Source: Eubacteriales bacterium
GTDB taxonomy: Bacteria; Bacillota; Clostridia; Christensenellales; Aristaeellaceae
NCBI GenBank assembly: GCA_028705775.1
Contig: JAQWCW010000013.1
Location: 1 to 64,000, forward strand
DNA: 64,000 bases
Direction of reading: 5' to 3'
Below are positions 31,839-41,713 of the stretch, piece after piece. Below the pieces are notes generated by a model. It was not told where the DNA came from, did no database searches, and worked only from the letters and a program-made list of their open reading frames with translations. How positions within the stretch are numbered: position 1 is the first letter of the stretch; each line of letters opens with the position of its first letter. Both the position numbers and the translations under genes were made by a program.

Positions 31839-32518
31839 GCCTCTTTGAGCAAATCTATGCAAACCTTATAAAGGGCGGCGCATGGCTGACCATCCTTAAC
31901 GGCTTGTGGGCGACGGTTCGTATTTCCGCGCTGTCGCTCTTGCTCGGCACGCTGCTTGGCGCGCTTATATGCGCTATGCGCATGAGCCGAATTACACCGC
32001 TCCGCTGGCTCGCGAAAGCATATATCGCCGTTTTGCGCGGCTCTCCCGTGCTTATGCTGCTCATGCTGATGTACTATGTGGTGTTGGCCCGCTCGCCGCT
32101 TGACGCGGAATATGTAGCGGTAATCGCGTTCGGGCTTAACGTATCGGCGCATATTGCGGAGCTAATGCGCTCGGCGCTATCCGCGGCTGACAAGGGGCAG
32201 GCAGAGGCGGCGCGAACGCTTGGCTTTTCTCGGCTTGCGGCGTTCAGGCTTGTTACGCTTCCGCAGGCGGCGAGAATTGCAAAGCCCGTTTATCAGTCCA
32301 CAATCATCAATCTGATTCAGTGGACGAGCGTTGTTGGTTATGTAACCATAACTGATTTGACGCGCGTCATCAATAATATTTCCGCGCGCACAATGCAGCC
32401 GCTGTTCATGATTGTAACGGGAATGCTGCTTTATCTTGGGCTTGCGTACATTGTGTACGGGCTGTTTGTCCTGTCCTCGCGGCGTAAAAAGCGCAGGAAG
32501 GGAGGCGAGGCGGCGTGA
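31835..32518 (+). CDS. Amino-acid ABC transporter permease
   Basis: A 227-residue inner-membrane permease of the HisM/GlnP type, with about five membrane segments. The EAA loop is seen as [25 protein letters not shown] near residues 125-150, the contact site for the ATPase. Start at the ATG overlapping a small upstream frame. Its TGA overlaps the ATPase start codon (GTGA), so the two are coupled. Confidence 0.9.
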   Translation: MSLFEQIYANLIKGGAWLTILNGLWATVRISALSLLLGTLLGALICAMRMSRITPLRWLAKAYIAVLRGSPVLMLLMLMYYVVLARSPLDAEYVAVIAFGLNVSAHIAELMRSALSAADKGQAEAARTLGFSRLAAFRLVTLPQAARIAKPVYQSTIINLIQWTSVVGYVTITDLTRVINNISARTMQPLFMIVTGMLLYLGLAYIVYGLFVLSSRRKKRRKGGEAA

Positions 32519-33621
32519 GCGTGATTGAAGTAAACGGGCTGTGCAAGTCCTTCGGCGCTTTGGAGGTGCTGAGGAACGTTGATTTGACCGTTCAGGAGGG
32601 CGAAACGCTCGCGATTATCGGCGGCTCAGGCTGCGGCAAGAGCGTATTCCTGCGCTCGCTTGAGCTGCTGGAGAAGCCCACGGCAGGGCGCATACTGATT
32701 GACGGCGAGGAAATAACCGCGCGCGGCGCGCCCATTGACCGCATACGCCGCAAAATGGGCATGGTATACCAGAATTTCAACCTGTTCAGCCATATGGATG
32801 TGATGGATAACCTGTGCTTGGCGCCCGTTCGCCTGCTCGGAATGCCCCGCGCTGACGCAAAAAAGCGCGCAATGGAGCTGCTTGAGCAGGTTAGTCTGAG
32901 CAGCAAGGCTTATGCTATGCCGGACGTGCTTTCGGGCGGTCAGAAGCAGCGCATTGCAATCGCCCGCTGCCTTATGATGAACCCGCGAGTTATGCTCTTT
33001 GACGAGCCGACAAGCGCGCTTGACCCGACGATGGTTGGAGAGGTGCTTGCGACAATCCGTCAGCTCGCAAAACAGGGCATGACAATGCTGATTGTCACGC
33101 ATGAGATGGCGTTTGCCCGCGATGTGTCGGACAGGGTGCTGTTCTTTGCCGAAAAGGGAATATACGAGCAGGGAACGCCCGCCGAGGTTTTTGATAACCC
33201 GAAAGGCAAATTGACGCAGGCGTTCATTCGCCGCCTCAAGACATTTTCATTTAATATCGACAATCGCGCGTTCGACCTTATGCGTATGCAGGGCGGAGTT
33301 ATTCAGTTCTGCGAAAAATACGGAGTTGACGGCGCGGTTTCGCGGCGGCTGCAGCTTATGCTGGAGGAGCTGAACCTTGCGCTTCTTTCGGGCTGCTATC
33401 CGGACGGCGGGGATATTTCCATTGATTTGGAGGTTGAGTACGGCGCGGCGACAGGCGAAACGCGCATCCGCTGCCGTTCGGGCGGGCGGGCGTACAGCCC
33501 GTTTGAGGACGAACGCCTGCCTGAGAGCGCCGAGCTGGGCGTCACCATCCTGCGCAGGGTAGCAAAGCGGATTGACTATCGCTGCGAGGGCGGCATAAAC
33601 GAATTTGAAATCGTGCTGTAA
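32515..33621 (+). CDS. Amino-acid ABC transporter ATPase with C-terminal GHKL/RsbW-like domain
   Basis: A 368-residue protein starting at GTG, overlapping the permease stop. Residues 1-240 are a GlnQ-type ATPase: Walker A GGSGCGKS (about 37-44), LSGGQKQR signature (about 140), Walker [10 protein letters not shown]. Residues about 250-368 are extra: [28 protein letters not shown] and [16 protein letters not shown] follow the pattern of small GHKL ATPases such as RsbW (N-box Glu, G1-like Gly loop). GlnQ is usually about 240 residues. The tail may sense or regulate transport; this is inference. Confidence 0.85.
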   Translation: MSVIEVNGLCKSFGALEVLRNVDLTVQEGETLAIIGGSGCGKSVFLRSLELLEKPTAGRILIDGEEITARGAPIDRIRRKMGMVYQNFNLFSHMDVMDNLCLAPVRLLGMPRADAKKRAMELLEQVSLSSKAYAMPDVLSGGQKQRIAIARCLMMNPRVMLFDEPTSALDPTMVGEVLATIRQLAKQGMTMLIVTHEMAFARDVSDRVLFFAEKGIYEQGTPAEVFDNPKGKLTQAFIRRLKTFSFNIDNRAFDLMRMQGGVIQFCEKYGVDGAVSRRLQLMLEELNLALLSGCYPDGGDISIDLEVEYGAATGETRIRCRSGGRAYSPFEDERLPESAELGVTILRRVAKRIDYRCEGGINEFEIVL

Positions 33622-33881
33622 TCGGCAAACATATGCTTGCGGATAAGGCGCATTCCTGATATGACGGGCGTTTGGCTGGATTAATGATATTGGCTTTCGT
33701 GCAGGGAGGAGGCGCAGCAAAAGCAAGCCTGCATGAATGCCGATATACCCGCCCTGCTTCTCGCCGTCAGCTCCGCCTTCTTCTGTTGATTTGCTTGACA
33801 ACGAATGTAAAATCTGCAAGAATAGAAGCATCTCCCCGCAATATCGCGAGCGAGCGCTATGGGACACAGGAGGGTTGTAAA

Positions 33882-34073
33882 ATGTATCGCACAGAAGTCA
33901 TTTCCTATTCGCCCAAAGCCAGAAAGCTGGCGGAAGCGATTGAATGCAAAGCTAACGAACTTGAAAAGGAAGGCTTTTCGCTGGTTTCGTTTACGGCTAC
34001 CGGCTCGGCAAAGGCGGTGCTCGTCTTTCACAAGGACGGCACGCCTGCGGACGAAAAACCCGCCGCTGAATAA
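33882..34073 (+). CDS. Small conserved-looking protein (63 aa)
   Basis: MYRTEVISYSPKARKLAEAI..., an alpha/beta protein with a strand-helix-strand-strand plan like DUF4177-type proteins. AGGAGGG sits 8 bases before the ATG. Terminator follows. Function unknown. Confidence 0.65.
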   Translation: MYRTEVISYSPKARKLAEAIECKANELEKEGFSLVSFTATGSAKAVLVFHKDGTPADEKPAAE

Positions 34074-34093
34074 TTTCCAACCAAACAACACGG

Positions 34094-34123
34094 CAGCCTT
34101 CGCTGAATGCGGAGGCTGTTTTT
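34094..34123 (+). terminator. Terminator after the 63-aa gene
   Basis: CAGCCT/AGGCTG core stem with further partial pairing, then five T. Confidence 0.7.
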
Positions 34124-34248
34124 GGAACTAAGCATAGCTTGCATAAGGCTTCGGTGAGAGCAGAGCCGCGCTCTGAAAAAATGCTTATGCCGAGCGCCTA
34201 ATCGGATTTCGGCGTTTCGCTTATGCCGATTATCTGAGCTTTCAAGGA

Positions 34249-34296
34249 AAACAACAGGATGCTGCAAAAGCGAGCGCTTGCGGCATCCTGTTGTTT
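34249..34296. terminator. Long-stem bidirectional terminator
   Basis: Fourteen-bp stem AAACAACAGGATGC/GCATCCTGTTGTTT with a 20-base partly paired loop; A/T runs on both sides allow action in both directions, serving the minus-strand SH3 gene and anything rightward. Confidence 0.75.
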
Positions 34297-34326
34297 TTGT
34301 TTTGAAGGAGCTGTTCCGTAACGGCT

Positions 34327-35736
34327 TTACTCCGTTTTTGTAACGAACGCTTCTAGAACGAAGCCGCGAATGCCGTTTGCTTCTACCTCGTACCAGCCGT
34401 CCTTGTAGGAAAGGATGACGACTTCCGTTCCCGTTTTCCATTCGGCAACCCTTGCGCTGCTTTTGTCAGGCTTGTTGCGGATGTTGGCGGTGGTTGAGCC
34501 GGTGGTTTTGCTCTTGTAGCTAATCAAAGCCAATCCGAGCGTTTCGTCAGAGGGGTTTGCGAATTGCAGGCAGTCCGTAAGCACATAGCCGACTTTGCCG
34601 CCGCAGTTTATCAGGGTGAATTGCTTTCCCGTTTTTAGTACGCTGACGACGATACCTGCCTTGCATTTTTTGATGACCTTAGCGCTTTCCGAAGCCTTTG
34701 CGCGCATTGAAACCTTGCCGGTTCGCGGCGCGTAGATTACCGCAACCTTCTGGCTTTCCGGCACGTCCTTGGCAAACTCAAGCTCCGCTGTCGCCACCTC
34801 AACCGTCTTGCCCTGATAGGAAACCTTGGACGTTACGCTTCCAAGCTCCACCAGCGATACGGCAGTGCCGTCGGATTCGCCGGCTTGAGCGGCTTCGTCC
34901 GAATTGCCGGTTTCGCCGCTTGATAGCTTGACGCTGCCGCCGGTGAGTGATTTATAGCGGGGGTCAAGCTCGTGTACGCTGTCGGGCAGCCCGCCCGTGC
35001 CTGTAACCTGAACGGTAGCATCGTCAACGCCGCCGAGCGCCATTAAGCCGTGATACTTTTCTCCGTCAACCATGAAATCTATTGTCTGCCATGTTTTCGC
35101 GGTGTCCGAAATCTTTATATATGTGCCTGCGGGGAGCGTCATTAGCACCTCGCCCAGTTCTTTGCCCGTTTTATAGACTGTCGTTTCGCTTGAAAGCTTT
35201 TTCGTGCATGACAAATCCCATTTTTCCTGCGGCGTAGTCGCCTTCTGGATAGCTTGGTCGATGATTGAGAAGGGCTTTTTGTAGGTCACGTCCTGAAAAT
35301 CCTACGGACGCGTTTCCAAAAGGCTTGGCGCGATGGCTATTACCTTATTGGTGTTAACGATATCGTCATGATTTGGGTCTAGCTCGTGAATGATAAGCGG
35401 AGTTCCGTCTTTGCTTACCGCGTCGGATATGCAATATGTGATATTTTTGCTTAATACATATCCGCTTTTTGTAGTCCCGTTATCCATCCATGTAATCCTT
35501 CGGAAGTCGTTTGTTCCTCCGCTCTTTTTTACATAGGTATTAGCGGGCAAAGTGGTTATATAATACGGGCTGTAATCGTCAAAACCCTCAAGCGTTTGGG
35601 AGTATACGTCGCTTGAAACGCGAAGCTTGTGCTTGCACGACAGATTCCATTCGTCCTGCGTTTGCGCAAGCCCCGCAATCGGGAAAGCGAAGCAGAGAAT
35701 CAAGAGGCAGCAGGCAATTCGTAAGCACTTTTTCAT
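34327..35736 (-). pseudogene. Secreted SH3-repeat protein interrupted by in-frame TAG
   Basis: Starts MKKCLRIACCLLILCFAFPIAG (signal peptide). TAG at 35302-35304 stops it after 144 residues, but the frame continues (DFQDVTYKKPFSIIDQA) to TAA at 34327. The two sides are homologous: EWNLSCKHKLRVSSDVY...LPANTYVKKS before the TAG and KWDLSCTKKLSSETTVY...LPAGTYIKIS after it, each ending with HELDP. The C-terminal part has two bacterial SH3 domains (MRAKASESAKVIKKCKAG and TANIRNKPDKSSARVAEWKTG). Full length would be about 469 residues; likely cell-wall-associated. Confidence 0.75.
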
Positions 35737-36189
35737 AGAGATTCATCTCCTTGTTTTGTCGGTTTGATTTGAATATTTCGTTTCACGTCAGCTTTTGCAG
35801 TTTGAGCGGCGCTTAAATTCTGCTGCGCCGTCCGTAATGCGGCATTTGCGGGGGAATACTCTCAAAAACGACTCTGGCGAAATATGAATGTAATAATTAC
35901 GTAACAATAATACTTTTTAATTTCATTATTGTCAAAAGGCAGAGCGTGGATTTCAGAAACTTTTCCGCGCCTGCATTGATTTGGCGCGCGAAATAGACGG
36001 ATACACAAAAACGAGCGAGTATTGTTTTTTGTAAGCGCAAAAATACACGCGCAAAATTGTCTGCGCGGGGAATAATCTAAGCGTCAAACAATTTGCCGCA
36101 CGAATAGCCTGTGTGTGAAATGGTCTGTCCCGTGAAATAATCTGCCGCTCAGAATAATTCGCTGCGGGAGACAGTCAAACGCACGCAAA
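35737..36189. other. AT-rich non-coding region
   Basis: About 450 bases between two minus-strand genes. No credible gene. Should contain the promoter of the SH3 gene (minus strand) in its left part; nothing clear was found. Composition is more AT-rich than neighbouring genes, with scattered short CGCGC stretches. Confidence 0.4.
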
Positions 36190-36219
36190 AACGGGAATCC
36201 ATTTGCGGATTCCCGTTTT
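36188..36219 (-). terminator. Terminator after GH3 gene
   Basis: Ten-bp stem ACGGGAATCC/GGATTCCCGT, six-base loop, followed on the minus strand by TTTTTG. Confidence 0.85.
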
Positions 36220-36259
36220 ACTATGCTATACATTTGCAAATTTTGCTTTGCCTGCGCTG

Positions 36260-38146
36260 TTACTTTGCCGAATATCCGCGCGGATAAAGCGCCTTTGTCA
36301 TGTCTATATCCCTGTTTTCGTCAAGGGCGTAGATTGTTACGGGCAGCTTGCCCCGCGCCTGTGCCGCGCCGAAAATTACGTCCATTGCGGCGGGAAGGTT
36401 CGCGCCGTAGGCGTAGGTGTCGTCGCCAAGCGCAAGGTCGCTCATTCCGGAGGGGTTGAACACGGCGATAAGCGCGCGGGCGCTTGTCAGCAAAGCCGCG
36501 TCCTGCGGAAGGTGAATGCTGACGCAGCAGTACGGCGTTTTGCTGCCGTTCAAATTATCGATAATTGCAAGGGGAATATCGCTTTGCCAGCTGCCCGCGC
36601 GAAGCCGCGCAACGGATGAAATTTCGCTGTCCAGTATTACCGCGTCTGCGCCGTCGATTAGCGAAAGCAGCTCGTCGTCAAGCTCTGCCTTGCCCTTGTA
36701 GACATATTCGGTAATTTTTATATTCGGAATCTTTCCCTCGCGCATAAGGCGGTTTACACCAAAGCGCATTGAGGTTATTTCGTTTGCGTACGCGGCTATG
36801 AGAAGCAGGGTTTTGCCCTCGCCGAGCTTGAGCGGGAGCATTCCGTCGTTTGCTATTATGCACGCCGACTGTGCGGCTGTTTCGCGCTCGATTTCGCGGT
36901 GCTTTTTGCTTGCGACAGTTGAAAGCGCGATTGAAATATCGGGCTGACTATATTTCGCAGCGCCGCTTTCTTCCTTCAGCTTCATTATCCGGCGAACGGA
37001 CGCTTCAAGCGCTTCGCGCGTCAGCCGTCCGTCCTCTACCGCGCCTTCAACCTCCTGAATCGCCGCTTCCAGCTTTTCGATATCGTCAGGGCAGACGATT
37101 GAAACGGGCATAAGCGCTATGTCAACGCCCGCTGTGAACGCGCGAATCATCGCTTCCCCGACTCCGAAATGCGCGGCAATCGCGTCCATATCCATCGCGT
37201 CGGTTATAACCACGCCGTCAAAGCCCATTTTTTCGCGCAGCAGCTCCGTAATAATCTTGCGCGATAGCGTTGCGGGTATGGTTATGCTTTCGCCCGTCAA
37301 AGCGGAAACCGCCTTTGTGTCGTCAAGCGCGGGGTACTGGATATGCGCCGTCATAATCATTTTCGCGCCCGCGTCGATTGCCGCCTGAAACGGGGGAAGC
37401 TCCGTTTTCTCAATTTCGTCATAGGATTTGCCTACGAGCGGCAACTCGCTGTGCGAGTCGGTTGTCGTATCGCCGTGCCCGGGGAAATGCTTTACCGCCG
37501 GTACGATTCCCGCGCCGGAAAGCCCGCTCATGAACGCCAAGCCGAGGCGCGAAACCTCGCTTGGGCTTTTGCCGAAGGAGCGGACGTTGATTATCGGATT
37601 GAGCGGGTTGCAGTTCACGTCAAGGGATGGAGCGAAGTCTACACTAAAGCCGAGCGCCTTCAATTCCTCTCCGATTATTTCAGCCGATTCGCGCGCGCTT
37701 TTTTCGTCGCCGAGAGCGCCCAGAGCCATATTGCCCGCCGTTGATGTGCCCTGCGAAAGCCGCGTTACGTAGCCGCCCTCTTGGTCGATTGCAACAAGCA
37801 TTGCGGGCGCGCCCGCGGACGTAACCGTCTCCTGCATTGCGCTAATCAGGCGAAGCGTAGTTATCGTTCCGTCGGCATTGTTCGCAAACAGGATTACGCC
37901 TCCGGGCTTGTATTCCGTAAAGAATGCCCGAACGCTGTCGTTCATTTCCGTAAGCCCGGGAAGCGCCTTACGCGCTTCTTCGCTTTCGGGGGTTGTTTCC
38001 GACCATTGACGGACGCTTACCATAATCTTCTGCATTATTAGGGCGCGCACCGAATAGTCCGAAAGCTCGTCTTGCGCCCTTGCGGGGGCTGCGATTCCGC
38101 CCAGCAGCAGGCTGAATGCAAGCATAAGGCTTGTTGATTTTCTCAT
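36260..38146 (-). CDS. nagZ: Secreted GH3 beta-N-acetylhexosaminidase
   Basis: A 628-residue NagZ-type enzyme that removes N-acetylglucosamine from peptidoglycan or chitin fragments. Signal peptide MRKSTSLMLAFSLLLGGIAAPARA. Family motifs: KHFPGHGDTTTDSHSELP near residue 220 (the His-Asp dyad used as acid/base in NagZ) and the nucleophile Asp in GVVITDAMDMDAI near 315. A C-terminal GH3_C-like domain (residues about 420-628) follows, as in long Gram-positive NagZ. It may be a lipid-free exported enzyme in cell-wall recycling. Confidence 0.9.
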   Translation of the reverse strand: MRKSTSLMLAFSLLLGGIAAPARAQDELSDYSVRALIMQKIMVSVRQWSETTPESEEARKALPGLTEMNDSVRAFFTEYKPGGVILFANNADGTITTLRLISAMQETVTSAGAPAMLVAIDQEGGYVTRLSQGTSTAGNMALGALGDEKSARESAEIIGEELKALGFSVDFAPSLDVNCNPLNPIINVRSFGKSPSEVSRLGLAFMSGLSGAGIVPAVKHFPGHGDTTTDSHSELPLVGKSYDEIEKTELPPFQAAIDAGAKMIMTAHIQYPALDDTKAVSALTGESITIPATLSRKIITELLREKMGFDGVVITDAMDMDAIAAHFGVGEAMIRAFTAGVDIALMPVSIVCPDDIEKLEAAIQEVEGAVEDGRLTREALEASVRRIMKLKEESGAAKYSQPDISIALSTVASKKHREIERETAAQSACIIANDGMLPLKLGEGKTLLLIAAYANEITSMRFGVNRLMREGKIPNIKITEYVYKGKAELDDELLSLIDGADAVILDSEISSVARLRAGSWQSDIPLAIIDNLNGSKTPYCCVSIHLPQDAALLTSARALIAVFNPSGMSDLALGDDTYAYGANLPAAMDVIFGAAQARGKLPVTIYALDENRDIDMTKALYPRGYSAK

Positions 38147-38294
38147 TTCTTTTCCTCGCTTCCGTGTTTATTTGCTTAATTGGCGTTTTTGCGGCTGTTT
38201 CCTGCCGGAAATATATGCCCGCGCGCCGATATAAATGTGCTGAATTCCGGATTTTCGGCATACGCTTTTTGCGAAATGTGGGGGGAGGCTGAAA

Positions 38295-38522
38295 ATGAGA
38301 AAGCGCGCTGTAATCAAACGCTGCCTGAGGCACGTCTGCCGCGAGTGCCTCTCAAGAGCTGTCGGAATTACTCTTTTGCGCGGCGACTGCGTGTACTTTG
38401 ACTACCGCGAATTCTGCACCCGCTGCGGCAGGGACAGGCATATCGTGCGCGCCCTTCGGCTTTCCGGAAGGCTCAAGGCTGCCTTTGCAATAGGAAAGCC
38501 TGCCCGCGCTTTTTTCAGATGA
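38295..38522 (+). CDS. Small Cys-rich zinc-ribbon-like protein
   Basis: A 75-residue basic protein with CRECLSR and CTRCGRDR (two CxxC pairs about 25 residues apart), fitting a zinc ribbon. GGGGGAGG lies 7 bases before the ATG. It stands alone on the plus strand between two minus-strand genes. Role unknown; nucleic-acid binding is possible. Confidence 0.6.
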   Translation: MRKRAVIKRCLRHVCRECLSRAVGITLLRGDCVYFDYREFCTRCGRDRHIVRALRLSGRLKAAFAIGKPARAFFR

Positions 38523-38565
38523 TTTTGCAAAAAAACGCGGACGCTTGCCGCGCCCGCGATTCTGT

Positions 38566-39249
38566 TTACAGTTTTTTTAGTTCTTCCGCCGAGTAAACCG
38601 TGAAAGTTATTCCCGATAAGTCAACGCTTGGCGCGAACTCTGCGATTGCGTCCTTCAGGGTGTTCGTTGCGCCCGAAAGGTCGATTCCGTCAAACGCCGT
38701 GCTAATCACGTACGCGCTTGAAAGCCGAAGAACCTTTCCGTCCATGTAAAACGAGCATACTACGTTCGGCTGCTCCGAGCCGTAATTCAATATTACATAG
38801 GCTATTCCGCTGTATTCGTCATCTTGAACATAGGCGTTTGAGTAGGCGATAACCGAGGTCGCCGCGAGCCATGCCGTCCCGCCCTGCGCATTGAACACAT
38901 TCTGAAGCGCGCCGAACAATCTGTCTTTCATCAGGTTGAAAATACCCTCGTCAAGAAAATCGCTTGTTCCGGTCAGCGCAAGCAGTTTTTGAAGTGTTTT
39001 GTCATCAATCGTTATCAAAACGGCTGATTCCGGCGCAGAATAATCATGCGCCGCGATTCCGTCAATCAATGAAAGCAGTTCTTCGCCGCTTGTAAACAGC
39101 GATACATATTCCTTGCTATGCGCCGCCTTTGTCATAACCTCTGCGGCGTCAAGCGCCTTTGCGATAAGTAAATCGCCGCTTTCCGCGCCCGCGGGAGAAA
39201 CCGCAAGCAACAGCATAAATGCCAAGAACAGCGAGATTAATTTTTTCAT
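38566..39249 (-). CDS. Secreted protein of unknown function
   Basis: A 227-residue exported protein with signal peptide MKKLISLFLAFMLLLAVSPAGA. The body is alternating helices and strands (SGEELLSLIDGIAAHDYS..., ending FTVYSAEELKKL). No family recognised. Start chosen at ATG 39249, behind GGAGGCG. A promoter lies at 39311-39339. Confidence 0.65.
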   Translation of the reverse strand: MKKLISLFLAFMLLLAVSPAGAESGDLLIAKALDAAEVMTKAAHSKEYVSLFTSGEELLSLIDGIAAHDYSAPESAVLITIDDKTLQKLLALTGTSDFLDEGIFNLMKDRLFGALQNVFNAQGGTAWLAATSVIAYSNAYVQDDEYSGIAYVILNYGSEQPNVVCSFYMDGKVLRLSSAYVISTAFDGIDLSGATNTLKDAIAEFAPSVDLSGITFTVYSAEELKKL

Positions 39250-39310
39250 GTAAGGTACGCCTCCGTCTGTTAATGCCGAGGCAAAGTGCAATCGGCATTT
39301 GAATGACTAA

Positions 39311-39339
39311 AGGTTAGCACACGCAGATTTGTATGTCAA
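39311..39339 (-). promoter_or_regulatory. Promoter for the secreted protein gene
   Basis: Minus strand TTGACA, 17-base spacer, TAACCT. About 60 bases upstream of the start. The remaining gap to 39617 shows a CG-centred AACGTTTCGTT motif near 39517-39527 that could be a LacI-family site for the xylosidase gene. Confidence 0.6.
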
Positions 39340-39617
39340 CGCCCGCTTTTCATCTATATTAACGCGCTTTGGCGGCAAATTAATTCGCGCAAGGGAAAAT
39401 TAAGCGGGCATAAATGAAAAGCAGCGCGCGCCGCGTCTTGCGCGGCTTTCACAACATAATCCGCATAGTTGTCATGCGCTTGCGCCCGCATTGGTATTGT
39501 TGAAATTATTAAATAAAACGTTTCGTTATTTGAGTTTCATTTCTCGTGCGTTTGTGTTATCCTGTCACTAGCAGACAGGCTAAAAGGTATCGACTAATCA
39601 CATTGAGAGGTGCAAAA

Positions 39618-41609
39618 ATGATTTACTATGTAGACGCAGGCGCGAAGGAGTTCGGAAGGGGAACGAAGGAAATGCCCTTCCTTTCAATCAACGAAGCGGC
39701 GCAGTCCGCCGTAGCCGGCGACGAGATTATCGTCCGCCCCGGCATCTATCGCGAGTATGTGAATCCCAAGAATGCCGGAACGGAGGATAAGCGTATTGTT
39801 TACCGCTCCGAAAAGCCGCTTGGCGCTGTGATTACAGGCGCTGAGGAGCTTTCCGGCTGGACGAAGCATGAGGGCGACGTATGGACTGCCCGCGTGAATA
39901 ATTCCATATTCGGAGCTTATAATCCTTACACTACCTTCGTTTGCGGCGATTGGTATTTCGCGCCGACCGTCCGCCATACCGGCGCAGTTTTCATGAACGG
40001 GCTTATGATGTACGAAACCGTAACGCTGGAGGAATGCGTGAAGGGCGAGCCTGACCCCTGCGCGTGGAATCCGGCGGAATCCACCTACAAGTGGTTTACC
40101 GTTCAGGACGGGGACGAAACCGTTCTTTACGCAAACTTCCACGGCAAAGACCCGAATAAGGAGAACGTTGAAATAAGCGTTCGCCGCAACTGCTTCATGC
40201 CCGATAAAAACGGAGTCGGCTACATTACCGTCAGCGGCTTCAAGATTGACAAGGCGGCTACAACATGGGCGCCTCCCGCCGCATATCAGGACGGAATGAT
40301 TGGCCCGCATTGGAGCCGCGGCTGGATTATCGAGGATTGCGAAATCTGCAACAGCAAGTGCTGCGGAATTTCCCTCGGCAAGTACCGCGACCCTGAAAAC
40401 GATATGTATTTTTATACCAAACACGTCAAAAGCCCCACTCAGATGGAGCGCGACGCGGTCTGCCGCGGGCAGTATCACGGCTGGCTCAAGGAAAATATCG
40501 GCAGTCATATCATCCGCCGCTGCCATATCCACCATTGCGAGCAGACGGGCATAGTCGGCAGAATGGGCGGAGTTTTCTCCACGATTGAGGACTGCCACAT
40601 TCATCACGTTTGCAATTCGCAGCAGCTCGGCGGCGCAGAAACAGCCGGAATCAAGCTGCACGCCGCGATTGACGTAACGATTCAGCGCAACCATATCCAT
40701 AACTGCATTATGGGCGTTTGGTGCGACTGGCAAGCGCAGGGCGCGAGAATCACGCGCAACCTTCTGCATGATAATCAGCGCCCCGACGGAATCCTTCCTG
40801 CCAAGGGCGCGATGTTCAGCAACGATGTTTTCATCGAGGTCGGTCACGGCCCGACGCTTATTGATAACAACATAATGCTTTCCAAGGTTGGCATTGTTAT
40901 TCCGAGCGAGGGAATCGCCTGTGTGCATAACCTGATTCTAGGCTCGTTCGGGCTTATCAATTCGGGCGTTGACAGCATCGTGAACGGGCAGCGCGAGCCG
41001 CGTTATACGCCATATCATATCCGCCATCGCACCGAGGTTGCGGGCTTCATGAGCATTCTGCACGGCGATGACAGGATTTACAACAACATCTTCGTTCAGA
41101 CGCACCCGATAACCGACGCGACGAGAACCGCCGCAAATAGCGATTATGAGGTTGTCGGAACTGCGCCCTTTGATATTTTCCCGACCTACGGGGAGTGGAT
41201 TGCCAACTTCAAAATGGACGAGGAGCCGGATATGGGCGCGCTCGGAACGTATCATTTCGGTCATCTGCCCGTCTGGGTTGAGGGCAACGCGTATTTCAAC
41301 GGCGCTACCGTATGCAAGCATGAAACCGAAAACTTCGTCTGCTCTTCCGATAAGGCGTTTGTCGAGCTGGAGGAAAAGGGCGGAAAGTACAGCCTTAAAA
41401 CGAATGTCTATAAGCTTCTCGGCGGCTATAAGGACAGAATGATTGACAGCGATATTCTCGGCTGCGCCTTTGAGCCTGAGCAGAGATTCGAGAATCCGGA
41501 CGGAACCGCAATCGTTTTCGACGACGACTATTTCGGGAAAAAGCGCGATTCCGCGCCGATTCCGGGCCCGTTTGCCGCAGCTGACGAAGCGGAGAAGGCT
41601 TTGTACTGA
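39618..41609 (+). CDS. GH120 beta-xylosidase
   Basis: A 663-residue right-handed beta-helix enzyme of family GH120, which releases xylose from xylo-oligosaccharides. The start (IYYVDAGAKEFGRGTKEMPF) and a long middle (NSIFGAYNPYTTFVCGDW, TTWAPPAAYQDGMIGPHWS) follow the Thermoanaerobacterium XylC pattern. Catalytic residues by that comparison: the nucleophile Asp in VWCDWQAQG (about residue 372) and the acid/base Glu in VFIEVGHGP (about residue 416). No signal peptide, so intracellular. GAGAGGTG precedes the ATG. Confidence 0.9.
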   Translation: MIYYVDAGAKEFGRGTKEMPFLSINEAAQSAVAGDEIIVRPGIYREYVNPKNAGTEDKRIVYRSEKPLGAVITGAEELSGWTKHEGDVWTARVNNSIFGAYNPYTTFVCGDWYFAPTVRHTGAVFMNGLMMYETVTLEECVKGEPDPCAWNPAESTYKWFTVQDGDETVLYANFHGKDPNKENVEISVRRNCFMPDKNGVGYITVSGFKIDKAATTWAPPAAYQDGMIGPHWSRGWIIEDCEICNSKCCGISLGKYRDPENDMYFYTKHVKSPTQMERDAVCRGQYHGWLKENIGSHIIRRCHIHHCEQTGIVGRMGGVFSTIEDCHIHHVCNSQQLGGAETAGIKLHAAIDVTIQRNHIHNCIMGVWCDWQAQGARITRNLLHDNQRPDGILPAKGAMFSNDVFIEVGHGPTLIDNNIMLSKVGIVIPSEGIACVHNLILGSFGLINSGVDSIVNGQREPRYTPYHIRHRTEVAGFMSILHGDDRIYNNIFVQTHPITDATRTAANSDYEVVGTAPFDIFPTYGEWIANFKMDEEPDMGALGTYHFGHLPVWVEGNAYFNGATVCKHETENFVCSSDKAFVELEEKGGKYSLKTNVYKLLGGYKDRMIDSDILGCAFEPEQRFENPDGTAIVFDDDYFGKKRDSAPIPGPFAAADEAEKALY

Positions 41610-41639
41610 CCGTATGCGGCAATAATCTGAAAAGTCAAA

Positions 41640-41681
41640 AAGCGAGCCTCAAGTCTGATTTTGCGGACTTGAGGCTCGCTT
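41640..41681. terminator. Bidirectional terminator between xylosidase and ftsH
   Basis: Sixteen-bp stem AAGCGAGCCTCAAGTC/GACTTGAGGCTCGCTT; convergent genes on both sides, T-rich on the right and A-rich on the left. Confidence 0.85.
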
Positions 41682-41713
41682 GATTATTTTATGCCGAGCG
41701 CTTTTATATATGC

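Noticed and set aside
36203..36619. Plus-strand frame opposite the end of the GH3 gene
   Set aside because: Antisense shadow of nagZ and starts in its terminator.
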